From Corynebacterium lemuris (GTDB lineage Bacteria > Actinomycetota > Actinomycetes > Mycobacteriales > Mycobacteriaceae): a stretch of 64,000 nucleotides of DNA. Location: contig NZ_JANWTC010000001.1 in assembly GCF_024919295.1 (NCBI RefSeq), positions 606,058-670,057 of the forward strand. The letters are read 5' to 3'. A program made the position numbers and the translations under genes. The notes below the pieces were generated by a model. The model saw only the letters and a program-made list of their open reading frames with translations. It had not been told where the DNA came from and searched no databases. Positions 43,837 to 52,685 of this stretch are shown here, piece after piece; the first letter of the stretch is position 1; the number at the start of each line of letters is the position of its first letter.

Positions 43837-44598
43837 ATGATCCAGGAGACCGTCCCCAACCACGTCGTCAGTGCCTTCCAGGGCGAATCCGGCGTGCCGG
43901 AACCCGCCGGCCATGCCTGGGACAACGGCTGGCGGATCGGCCCGGTCGTCTACTCCCGCGCCAGCGGCGTGGCAGCCGGCTGGTCCGCCAAGCTGCGGGG
44001 CACCCTGCAGATCGACGGGGTGCGCCTGGCCCGGCCGGTGCGCTCCACCGACGGCCGTTTCATCGTCGCCGGGTGGAAGGCCTCCACCTGGATCGACGGG
44101 GAACTCTCGCGCCGGGTGGATGAGACCGTGCTGGTGGCGCTGCGCCTGGCCGATGCCCTGGCAGACAAACAGGAGCCACCGGAACCGGAGCAGGCCGACC
44201 CCTTCGTGCTCGCCGACCAACGGGCCTGGGAGGAATCCGCCCCGGAGTACCGGGAGCTCACCGGCCCCGTGCAGGTCGGGCATGCCGACCTGCTGGCCTG
44301 CACGCTCTACCACGGCACGCAGGCGCCCGCGGTGACGGAGCTGGTGCCTTTCTCCGCGCCCCGCCCGCACGGCTACACCGCGGCGCTGGTCATCGTGGAC
44401 GGGCTGATCGCCGGGGCGGTGGATGACGGCATCATCGACCGTTTCCGCCATCTGCCCGACATTGACCAGCTGCTCCTGCGGGCGGTGGCCTACCGCCGGC
44501 ACATCAATGACCTGCACCCTGCCTCCTCCTCGAACGCCCGTGCCCACATCAGGCGGGTGGAGGATCTGCTCATGTCGCGGGTTGCTGACACAATCTAG
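43837..44598 (+). CDS. TIGR02569 family protein
   Basis: 253 residues, an actinobacterial protein that always sits upstream of the AdnAB genes. Conserved segments: HAWDNGWRIGPVVYSRA, GRFIVAGWKASTWIDGE and LLLRAVAYRRHINDLH. It resembles an aminoglycoside-phosphotransferase-like fold in outline, but no kinase catalytic motif is seen. Ends 2 nt before adnA, so co-translated; a link to DNA-end repair is inferred from this only. Confidence 0.75.
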   Translation: MIQETVPNHVVSAFQGESGVPEPAGHAWDNGWRIGPVVYSRASGVAAGWSAKLRGTLQIDGVRLARPVRSTDGRFIVAGWKASTWIDGELSRRVDETVLVALRLADALADKQEPPEPEQADPFVLADQRAWEESAPEYRELTGPVQVGHADLLACTLYHGTQAPAVTELVPFSAPRPHGYTAALVIVDGLIAGAVDDGIIDRFRHLPDIDQLLLRAVAYRRHINDLHPASSSNARAHIRRVEDLLMSRVADTI

Positions 44599-44600
44599 GC

Positions 44601-47600
44601 ATGATCACTCCGGCCACTCTTCCACCGATCCCCGAGGTCCGGCTCGTCCCCCGTGACATGCACCTGCCCCAGCGCAGCTGGGGGACGGACCTGCCCGGCA
44701 CCGGCATCTGGCGGGTGACCGGCCCAGCGGGCTCGGGGGTGACCAGCCTGCTCATCGACACGGTCCTGACACGCATCAACGCCGGCCAGGACCCCACCGG
44801 CATCCTCGTCGTCGCCTCATCCAAGGAGACCGGGGCGCGCATCCGCCGGGAGATCACCGGCCGGCTGGCGGGCACGGACTTCGCCTCCGAGGCCCCGCTC
44901 GTACGGTCCGTGCACTCCCTGGCTTTCGCCCTGTTGCGCGACGCCTCCGAGGAACCGGTCCGCCTGATCACGGGTGCCGAGCAGGATGCCGTCATCCGCG
45001 AACTGCTCACCGGCCACGCGGAGGAGGGCCGCGGCACCTGGCCGGCTGAACACCGCCCGGCGCTCACCTTCGTCGGTTTCGCCCGCCAGCTGCGCGACTT
45101 CCTCCTGCGTGCCGCCGAACGCGGACTGTCCCCGGAGCGTCTCGAGGAACTCGGCCACCGCTACGGGCGCCCGATCTGGACCGCCGCCGGGGGGTTCCTG
45201 CGGGAGTATGAGCAGACCATGGCCTTGTCCTCCGCCTCCAGCTACACCAGTTACTCGGCTTCCGAGCTGGTGGCCGCCGCCCTGGAGAAGCCGCTGGCCT
45301 CCCGCTGGCACACCCTCATCGTCGACGATGCCCAGCACCTTGACCCGACCTCCGCGGAGCTGGTCCGCCGGCTCATTCCCGGCACGGAGCTGGTTGTGGT
45401 GGGCGGTGACCCGCAGCAGTCGATCTTCCACTTCCGTGGCGCCTCCCCGAAATTCCTCACCGGACTGCCCGTCGACGGCGAGATCGTCCTGCCCGCCACC
45501 CGCCGGAACCCGGAGCGGGAGGTGGTCGTCGTCGATTCGCCGCCGACCCAGAATGCGCTCATCGCCGACCGGATCCGCCGCGCGCATCTGCTCGAGGGGG
45601 TGGCCTGGTCCGACATCGCCGTCATCGTCCGTTCCACCGGCCAGCTGGCTGCGGTGCGCCGGGCGCTGCTGGCCGCCGGCGTGCCCGTGCACATCAGCCC
45701 GACGGATGTGGTGCTGACCGAGCAGCGCATCGTCTCCAACCTGCTGCTGGGCATCCGCGCGCTCACCGAGGAGCTCAACCCCGCCGAGCTGGAGGACCTG
45801 CTGCTCGGTCCCGTGGGCGGCGCCGACCCGGTGACGCTGCGCCGGCTCATCCGCGGGCTGCGGCGTTTCGACCCCACCACCCGCGGCATCGACACCCTGC
45901 GCAGCCTGCTGCTGCCCGACGCGGAGATGCCCGACTTCGGGGGCCTGCTCACCGAACGCGAACAGGCCATCCTCGCCCGCATCTGCGGCGTGCTCGGTGC
46001 CGGCCGCGCGGCCCTGCCGGGGGGCAGCGTGGAGGAGGTCCTGTGGGCGGTGTGGTCCGCCACGGGCCTGTCCGACCATCTACTCGCCGCCTCCCTGCGC
46101 GGTGGCGCCGGTGGTTCCCAGGCTGACCGCGACCTCGACGCCATGATGTCGCTTTTCGACGCCGCCGGCGACTACGCCGAGCGCCGCCCCACCGGCTCCA
46201 TCCACGGTTTCATCGCCCACATCGCCGAGCAGGAGCTGCCCACCGGTGTGCGTGACCGTCGTTCCGCCACCCCGGAGGCGGTCACCCTGCTCACCGCCCA
46301 CGGCACCGTCGGTGCCGAGTGGGGGTATGTCGTCCTCGCCGGGGCGCAGGAAGGGGAGTGGCCCTCACTCGGGGAGACCGGTTCACTCTTCGACCAGGAG
46401 GAGCTCGTCGAGCTTCTCGACGCCGGTGTCGACCCCGATGCCATCGTCTCCCACACCGCCGACCGGCTGAAGGAGGAGCGCCGCCTCTTCCACGTCGCCG
46501 CCACCCGCGCCACCACCCGGCTGCTGGTCACCGCCGTGTACTGTCCGGACGCCGACGAACCCACCGAGCCCTCCCGCTTTGTGGGGGAGTTCGCCACCAC
46601 CCATGACCTGGAGATCCAGCGTTTCTCCGCGGACCCGGCCGGCGAAGCCGCAGACTACGAACCCCTGCACGTGCGCCTGCTGTCGGTCCCTTCCCTGCTC
46701 GCTGAGCTGCGCCGGGTGGTCTGCGACCCGGCCGCGCGTGCCGACGAACGCACCCAGGCCGCCCGCCAACTCGCCCGCCTGGCCGCCGCCGGGGTCCCCG
46801 GGGCCGACCCGAGGGACTGGTGGACCACCACCCGGCCGTCGACGATGGAGCAGTTGCCGCAGGCCGAGGCACTCTCACCCTCCCGCATTGAGGGCCTGCT
46901 GGCCTGCCCCCTCCAGGAGGTGATCCAGCGGCTGATCACCGAGGAGGACACCCCCGCTGCGCTCACCCGGGGCACCCTCGTCCACGCCTACCTGGAGGCG
47001 GTGGGAAGCGGTGTCGACACGCAGCAGGCGAAAGACCTGACCCTGGCCTCCTGGGGGCAGCTGCAGGACAACCCTGCCTGGCGGGTCGCCCTCGAACATG
47101 AGTCCGTGGCACGCCTGCTCGACCGCACCAGCCAGTGGCTGGCCCAGTCACGCAGCACCTACACCCAGGTCGGCGTCGAGCTCGACCTGGATGTCCAGGT
47201 CGCCGAGGGCGTGCGCATCCGTGGACGCATGGACCGGCTTGAGAAGGACGCCTCCGGCGAGCACTGGGTTGTCGACCTGAAGACCGGCACCACCGTGCCC
47301 AGCAAGGACGCCGCCCAGCGGCACATCCAGCTCACCGCCTACCAGCTCGCCCTGCGCAACGGCGTGCTGGACGGTGACCGGATCACCGACCCCGCACCGG
47401 GGGAGGAGGGCCTGCCCGTCGGCGGCGGCGTGCTGGTCTATCCCGGCAGCAGCACGAAGACGGCGAGCACCCGGGAACAGACCGCCCACTCCCCGGAGGA
47501 ACTCGCGGACTTCGCCGCCCGGCTGCCCGGCCTCGTCACCGAGCTGGCCGGCCCGACGCTGACCGCCCGCATAAACGACAACTGCGAACGCTGCGCAGTG

Positions 47601-47651
47601 CGGACAATCTGTCCGCTCCAGCCCGAAGGAAAGGCCACCACCCGTGTCTGA
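44601..47651 (+). CDS. adnA: AdnA-like helicase-nuclease subunit
   Basis: 1016 residues. N-terminal UvrD-type motor whose Walker A reads GPAGSGVTS (41-49), with Val47 in place of the Lys, so ATP hydrolysis by this subunit is doubtful. C-terminal RecB-type nuclease: D892/K894 in VVDLKTG and an iron-sulfur staple from C769 with C995, C998 and C1004. In mycobacteria AdnA pairs with AdnB to resect double-strand breaks in place of AddAB/RecBCD. adnB starts 8 nt before this stop. Confidence 0.9.
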   Translation: MITPATLPPIPEVRLVPRDMHLPQRSWGTDLPGTGIWRVTGPAGSGVTSLLIDTVLTRINAGQDPTGILVVASSKETGARIRREITGRLAGTDFASEAPLVRSVHSLAFALLRDASEEPVRLITGAEQDAVIRELLTGHAEEGRGTWPAEHRPALTFVGFARQLRDFLLRAAERGLSPERLEELGHRYGRPIWTAAGGFLREYEQTMALSSASSYTSYSASELVAAALEKPLASRWHTLIVDDAQHLDPTSAELVRRLIPGTELVVVGGDPQQSIFHFRGASPKFLTGLPVDGEIVLPATRRNPEREVVVVDSPPTQNALIADRIRRAHLLEGVAWSDIAVIVRSTGQLAAVRRALLAAGVPVHISPTDVVLTEQRIVSNLLLGIRALTEELNPAELEDLLLGPVGGADPVTLRRLIRGLRRFDPTTRGIDTLRSLLLPDAEMPDFGGLLTEREQAILARICGVLGAGRAALPGGSVEEVLWAVWSATGLSDHLLAASLRGGAGGSQADRDLDAMMSLFDAAGDYAERRPTGSIHGFIAHIAEQELPTGVRDRRSATPEAVTLLTAHGTVGAEWGYVVLAGAQEGEWPSLGETGSLFDQEELVELLDAGVDPDAIVSHTADRLKEERRLFHVAATRATTRLLVTAVYCPDADEPTEPSRFVGEFATTHDLEIQRFSADPAGEAADYEPLHVRLLSVPSLLAELRRVVCDPAARADERTQAARQLARLAAAGVPGADPRDWWTTTRPSTMEQLPQAEALSPSRIEGLLACPLQEVIQRLITEEDTPAALTRGTLVHAYLEAVGSGVDTQQAKDLTLASWGQLQDNPAWRVALEHESVARLLDRTSQWLAQSRSTYTQVGVELDLDVQVAEGVRIRGRMDRLEKDASGEHWVVDLKTGTTVPSKDAAQRHIQLTAYQLALRNGVLDGDRITDPAPGEEGLPVGGGVLVYPGSSTKTASTREQTAHSPEELADFAARLPGLVTELAGPTLTARINDNCERCAVRTICPLQPEGKATTRV

Positions 47652-50600
47652 CATCTCACCCCTCCTGCTCTCCCGGGTGCTCGGGCAGGCGCACGGACCC
47701 ACGGACCAGCAGTCCGCCATCATCGGCGACGCTCCCGGCCCGCTGCTCGTCGTCGCCGGCGCCGGCGCCGGCAAAACCGAGACCATGGCCTCCCGCGTCG
47801 TGTGGCTCATGGCCAACGGCTACGCCACCCCGGACCAGATTCTCGGCCTGACCTTCACCCGTAAGGCCGCCCAGGAACTCGGTCGTCGTATCCGGCAGCG
47901 GCTGCAGACCCTCGCCGGCACCCCGAAGGTCCGCGACCTCGACCCCAGCGGTCAGCTGGCGGACAAGCTGGTCAACCAGTCGCCAACGGTGTCGACCTAC
48001 GACTCCTATGCCGGCCAGCTCATCCGCGAATACGGACTGCTTGTCCCCGTCGAACCCACCGCGCGGATCATCACCGATGCCGAGCGCTACGCCATTGCCC
48101 ACGAGGTGGTGACGAACTACCGCGGGAAGCTGACCGCCACGCAGACCGTGGGGAATGTGACGAAGAACCTCATCGACCTGGTCGACGAGATGAACAACCA
48201 GGTGATCACCGCCGAGGAGATCGTCAGCGAGTCCCGCGCACTGGTGGACACCGTCGCCGACCTGCCCAAGGGCAAGGGACAGAGGGACGCCCTGAACAAA
48301 ACAGTCCAGGGCTGGCTGGACACCCAGGAGACCCGCCTGGAGTACCTGCCCCTGGTCGGAGCCCTCCGGGAGGAACTCGATCACCGTGGCGTGGTCACCT
48401 TCAACGAGCAGATGTCCGTCGCCGCGGCACTCGCCCGCGACAACCCTGCTGTCGGCGCCGGACAGCGGCGCCGCTTCCGGGTGATCATGCTGGACGAGTA
48501 CCAGGACACCTCCCATGCCCAGCGCGTCCTGCTGCGCAGTCTCTTCGCTGCCGAGGACCCCGGCCTGACCGTCACCGCCGTCGGTGACCCCATGCAGTCG
48601 ATCTACGGCTGGCGCGGCGCTACCGCCGCCAACCTCACCGCCTTCGTCGAGGATTTCCCCGTCGACGACGCCCCGGCCCCCAAACGTGAGCTGACCGTCT
48701 CCTGGCGCAACCCCCCGGAGATCCTCACCCTGGCCAACGCCGTGTCCACCGAGGTCCTCGGGCACGGTGCCGACCGGGCCGTCGCTCCCCTCGACCCCCG
48801 CCCCGGCGCCCCCGCCGGTGACGTCACCCTCGGCTGGTGGCGGGACCCGGACGACGAGGTCAACTACGTCGCCGACCGCCTCGCCGCCGAGTATCACGCG
48901 AAGCAGGAGGCGGGGGAGACCTTCTCCGGGGCGGTGCTCGTGCGCAAGAACAAACACACCGGCCCCATCGCGGAGGCCCTGGCCGCCCGCGGTATCCCCT
49001 ATGAGGTGGTGGGGCTGAGCGGGCTGCTCAACGAACCCGAGGTCGCCGACATCGTCGCGGTGGCCACCATGCTCATCCGGCCGGGTGACACCACCGCCGC
49101 TCTGCGGGTGCTCACCGGCCCGATGGTCGGACTCGGCCTGGCGGACCTGGTGGCCCTGGCCCGCCGCGCCCGCAACCTCTCCGGCCACGGGCAGCGCATC
49201 GAGCACCCCGGAGAACCCCTCGAACGGCTGGTGTCCCAGCTGGCGGAACTTACCGCCGACCCGCCCGAGCAGATCAGCGGGCTCACGGACGCTGTCGCCG
49301 ACCTGGGGGAGCGTTCCCGATATTCGCCGGACGGCGTACGCCGCCTGGAGCGGTTGTCCTCCCGCCTGCGCCGGCTGCGCACCCACAGCCTGGGTAAGTC
49401 GCTACCGGACCTCTTTGCGGACATCGAGCAGGTCTTCGGTGTGCGCACCGAGGTCCTGGCCCGCCGCAGTGACACCGGGACCGTGCATCTGGACCGGTTG
49501 GCCGGTCACGTCGCCGGCTACTCCGGTGATGCGTTGGGCGGACTGCTCGACTACTTCCGCCTTGCGTCAGACCATGAGAAGGGGCTGGCAGCAGGCGAGG
49601 TCACCCAGCGCGGCGACCGCGTGCAGATCCTCACCTCCCACAAGGCCAAGGGCCTGGAGTGGGACATGGTCTGTGTCCTGCACACCGATTCCGGCACCTG
49701 GTCGGCGAAGGCCTCCACCTTCCTCAGCAACATCACCAGGGTGCCGGACCCGGATTTCGGAGCGCTGGCCGCGGATGACCGGAAGGAATTCCAGGACCTG
49801 GCGGAGGAGTACATCGGCGACCGCCGCGCCGCCGAGGCCGAAGAGGCCACCCGGCTGTTCTACGTGGCCATCACCCGTACCGAGCGGGTCCTGCTGGTGA
49901 CCGGTTCCGCCCAGTCCACCAGCGCCCGGCCCTATGAGCACCTTGAACGTCTCCGGGATCTGGCCCCCGATACGGTCGTGGCCTGGGAGGACGAGTCTGA
50001 GACCACCGAGACGCAGGAGCAGGAGTCACCCCGGGAAGGCAGCTTCCCGGACCTGCACCCTGATCCGGACGCCCTGGCCGGAGCGGAACTCGTCCGGGAG
50101 GCAATGATCCGGCTGCCGGAGGCCAGCGCCGGCGAGACCTATGAGTTCTGGGAGGCGGAGACCACGGCGCTCATGGCGGAACACGAGGCGATGCTCGCCC
50201 CGGTCGTGGAGGTGGCCCTGCCCGCCGAACTCACCGCCACCGACCTGGTCGCCCTGCGGCAGGACCCCGAGCAGTTCGCCCGCCGCCAGCGCCGCCCCGT
50301 GCCCTTCCGTCCGAACCAGTACGCCAAGCGCGGCACCGCCTTCCACCAGTGGCTGGAGGACCGCTTCGGCGCGACTGCCCTGCTGGATGAGGACCAGCTG
50401 CCCGGCATCGACGAGGAGGTCGTCGACGCCCACGAACTTGAGCACCTCAAGGAGAAGTTCCTGGAGAGCCCGTGGGCCGACCGCACCCCGGCGCATGTGG
50501 AGCAGCCCTTCGAGGTCACCATCGGCGATGCCGTGGTCCGCGGCCGCATGGATGCGGTCTTCCGCGACCCGGACACCCCGGGCGGCTGGCTCATCGTCGA

Positions 50601-50817
50601 CTGGAAGACCGGCCGGCCCCCGAGCGGGCCGGACCGCCGCGCGGCGATCATCCAGCTGGCGGTCTACCGGGAGGCGTGGAGCCGGATCATCGGGGAGGGC
50701 TCCGTGCGTGCCGCCTTCCACTACGTCGGCTGGAACGAGACGCTTGAGCCGCGTGACCTGCCGGGACATGATGAACTCGTGGAACTGCTCACGCATGCCA
50801 CGGCCCCGAGCCAGTAG
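47644..50817 (+). CDS. adnB: AdnB-like helicase-nuclease subunit
   Basis: 1057 residues. Intact UvrD-type motor: Walker A GAGAGKT (39-45, K44), DEYQDTSHAQ motif II, GDPMQSIYGWRGA, HKAKGLEWDMV and the VAITRTERVL motif. C-terminal RecB-like nuclease with D986/K988 in LIVDWKTG, without the Cys cluster seen in adnA. Acts as leading 3'-5' motor of AdnAB. GTG start, overlap of 8 nt with adnA and AAAGG upstream indicate coupled synthesis. Confidence 0.92.
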   Translation: MSDISPLLLSRVLGQAHGPTDQQSAIIGDAPGPLLVVAGAGAGKTETMASRVVWLMANGYATPDQILGLTFTRKAAQELGRRIRQRLQTLAGTPKVRDLDPSGQLADKLVNQSPTVSTYDSYAGQLIREYGLLVPVEPTARIITDAERYAIAHEVVTNYRGKLTATQTVGNVTKNLIDLVDEMNNQVITAEEIVSESRALVDTVADLPKGKGQRDALNKTVQGWLDTQETRLEYLPLVGALREELDHRGVVTFNEQMSVAAALARDNPAVGAGQRRRFRVIMLDEYQDTSHAQRVLLRSLFAAEDPGLTVTAVGDPMQSIYGWRGATAANLTAFVEDFPVDDAPAPKRELTVSWRNPPEILTLANAVSTEVLGHGADRAVAPLDPRPGAPAGDVTLGWWRDPDDEVNYVADRLAAEYHAKQEAGETFSGAVLVRKNKHTGPIAEALAARGIPYEVVGLSGLLNEPEVADIVAVATMLIRPGDTTAALRVLTGPMVGLGLADLVALARRARNLSGHGQRIEHPGEPLERLVSQLAELTADPPEQISGLTDAVADLGERSRYSPDGVRRLERLSSRLRRLRTHSLGKSLPDLFADIEQVFGVRTEVLARRSDTGTVHLDRLAGHVAGYSGDALGGLLDYFRLASDHEKGLAAGEVTQRGDRVQILTSHKAKGLEWDMVCVLHTDSGTWSAKASTFLSNITRVPDPDFGALAADDRKEFQDLAEEYIGDRRAAEAEEATRLFYVAITRTERVLLVTGSAQSTSARPYEHLERLRDLAPDTVVAWEDESETTETQEQESPREGSFPDLHPDPDALAGAELVREAMIRLPEASAGETYEFWEAETTALMAEHEAMLAPVVEVALPAELTATDLVALRQDPEQFARRQRRPVPFRPNQYAKRGTAFHQWLEDRFGATALLDEDQLPGIDEEVVDAHELEHLKEKFLESPWADRTPAHVEQPFEVTIGDAVVRGRMDAVFRDPDTPGGWLIVDWKTGRPPSGPDRRAAIIQLAVYREAWSRIIGEGSVRAAFHYVGWNETLEPRDLPGHDELVELLTHATAPSQ

Positions 50818-50865
50818 AGTCTGAAGCCAGACAGGGCGGTACGTCACGGCAGGAAGGAGTCAGGC

Positions 50866-51942
50866 ATGCGCAACCGCATCCGGGAGCGGTTCCGTGGTGA
50901 CACGGAGCTGAGCCTGCTTCCTGACCATGCGCTGCTGGGGATCATCAACATCCCCGGCGCGGTGGCGGCCAGCCCCTGGTCGCTGATCGGGCGGCGGGTG
51001 CTCTACGCCTTCCTGCTGCTGTTCGCCGTGGCCTTCATCGTCTACGTGGACAAGGGCGGTTACAGCGAGGAACTGACGTTCATCGACGCCTTCTACTACT
51101 CGGCGGTGTCGCTGTCCACGACCGGCTACGGCGACATCACCCCGGTGACCCAGTCGGCGAGGCTGATCAACATCGTGATCATCACCCCGATCCGGATCAG
51201 CTTCGTCATCCTGCTCGTCGGCACGACCCTGTCGGTGCTGACGGAGAACTCCCGGAAGACCCTGCAGATCCAGCGTTGGAGGAAGACCGTGCGCAACCAC
51301 ACCATCGTCATCGGCTACGGCACCAAGGGCCGCTCGGCGGTCTCGGCCCTGCTGGCCGACGGGGTGTCCCCCAACCAGATAGTGGTTGTCGACACCGACA
51401 AGTCAGCGCTCTCCCGGGCCGAGAACCAGGGCCTGGTCACCGTCTACGGTTCCGGCACCAAGGCGGACGTGCTCAAGATCGCCGGCGTCACCCGGGCGCG
51501 CGCCGTGGTGGTCGCCCCCAACATGGACGACACCGCCGTGCTGGTCACTCTCTCGGTGCGTGAGCTGGCGCCCTCGGCGATGATCGTGGCCAGCGTCCGG
51601 GAATCGGAGAACCAGCATCTTCTGGAGCAGTCGGGTGCGGATTCGGTGGTGATCTCGTCGGAGACCGCCGGCCGTCTGCTCGGCCTGGCGACGGTCACTC
51701 CGACGGTCGTGGAGATGATGGAGGACCTGCTCAGCCCTGACGAGGGTTTCTCCGTGGCGGAACGGCCCATCGCCGAGGACGAGGTCGGCGCGAACCCCCG
51801 CCACCTGGCGGACATCGTGCTCGGACTGGTGCGTTCCGGTGAGCTCTACCGCATCGACTCACCCGAGGCGGAGACCGTCGAACCGGGCGACCGGCTGTTG
51901 TACATCCGCCGCGTCACCGGGGAGGAGGTGAGGCGCCCGTGA
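50866..51942 (+). CDS. cglK: Potassium channel with RCK domain
   Basis: 358 residues. Two membrane helices (about 44-61, 101-124) flank the pore with selectivity filter TTGYGD (85-90). The RCK domain starts near residue 143 with NHTIVIGYGTKGRSA (Rossmann GxGxxG), followed by VVVDTDKSAL. In C. glutamicum CglK is needed for pH and K+ homeostasis. A strong ribosome site precedes an in-frame GTG at 51289 (V142), suggesting that a separate 217-residue RCK protein is also made. Confidence 0.92.
   Translation: MRNRIRERFRGDTELSLLPDHALLGIINIPGAVAASPWSLIGRRVLYAFLLLFAVAFIVYVDKGGYSEELTFIDAFYYSAVSLSTTGYGDITPVTQSARLINIVIITPIRISFVILLVGTTLSVLTENSRKTLQIQRWRKTVRNHTIVIGYGTKGRSAVSALLADGVSPNQIVVVDTDKSALSRAENQGLVTVYGSGTKADVLKIAGVTRARAVVVAPNMDDTAVLVTLSVRELAPSAMIVASVRESENQHLLEQSGADSVVISSETAGRLLGLATVTPTVVEMMEDLLSPDEGFSVAERPIAEDEVGANPRHLADIVLGLVRSGELYRIDSPEAETVEPGDRLLYIRRVTGEEVRRP
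51278..51291 (+). promoter_or_regulatory. Internal ribosome site and GTG start inside cglK
   Basis: GGAGGAAG (51278-51285) and GTG (51289-51291), in frame, at the exact start of the RCK domain. MthK and related channels make free RCK subunits from an internal start in the same place. Confidence 0.5.
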
Positions 51943-52685
51943 TGAGTTACCTGCCCATCGCTCCGGGCGGACAGGTGCCCGTCACGGCCGCGGGGGAGCT
52001 GCTGCTGTTCAGCACCCCGCCGGCCCCTGATGCCGTGCACACAGTCCTCGTCAGTGCGGAGCTGACCGCGGTGAGTGTGGAACGCGAGGTTGTTGCCGCC
52101 CTGGCGGAGGCTGCCGGCGGAAGACTCGTCGAGCCCCGCCACTTCGGGGAGGACCGACTCGTGTCCCGGGCTGTGGCGCTGCTGCGGCACCGCGGACAGC
52201 TCCTCTACGATCCTGTGGACGGCAGCCCCCTGAGCTTCAGCGAGGACGGGGTGGTGGCCATCGGCGGGGAGGGCCGGCAGATCTTCCCCCGGGTGGACCC
52301 GGCGGTCATCGGCCTGGTGGAACTCGCGGGCGAGGAACGCATCCTGCTGGGTCGTGACGCCACCCGCGGACACTTCTTCTCCCTCATCGCAGGCTACGTC
52401 GACCCCGGGGAGAACCTCGAGGAGGCCTTCATCCGGGAGGTGCGGGAGGAGACCGGCCGCCGGGTCTCGCAGGTGGCCTACTGGGGCAGCCAACCGTGGG
52501 CGGTCACCGGCTCCCTCATGGTCGGCTTCACCTCCGTCACCGAGGACGAGGACGCCGTCAGTGAGACCGACGGGGAGCTGATTGAGACACGCTGGGTCTC
52601 CCGCGGGGAGCTGGATCAGCTACCCCTGGCCCGTCCCGGTTCGATCGCGCATGCGATGATCACGGCATGGAGGAACGCCCTGTGA
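51942..52685 (+). CDS. nudC: NudC-like Nudix hydrolase (NADH pyrophosphatase family)
   Basis: 247 residues. Nudix box GYVDPGENLEEAFIREVREETG is complete. The family position is given by IFPRVDPAVIGLVE. But the four zinc cysteines of typical NudC proteins are absent (RGQLLYDPVDGSPL...) and the diagnostic SQPWPFP reads SQPWAVTG, so substrate choice may have changed. Start ATG overlaps cglK's stop (GTGATG); GTG 51939 is an alternative. Its end overlaps uvrD2. Confidence 0.82.
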   Translation: MSYLPIAPGGQVPVTAAGELLLFSTPPAPDAVHTVLVSAELTAVSVEREVVAALAEAAGGRLVEPRHFGEDRLVSRAVALLRHRGQLLYDPVDGSPLSFSEDGVVAIGGEGRQIFPRVDPAVIGLVELAGEERILLGRDATRGHFFSLIAGYVDPGENLEEAFIREVREETGRRVSQVAYWGSQPWAVTGSLMVGFTSVTEDEDAVSETDGELIETRWVSRGELDQLPLARPGSIAHAMITAWRNAL

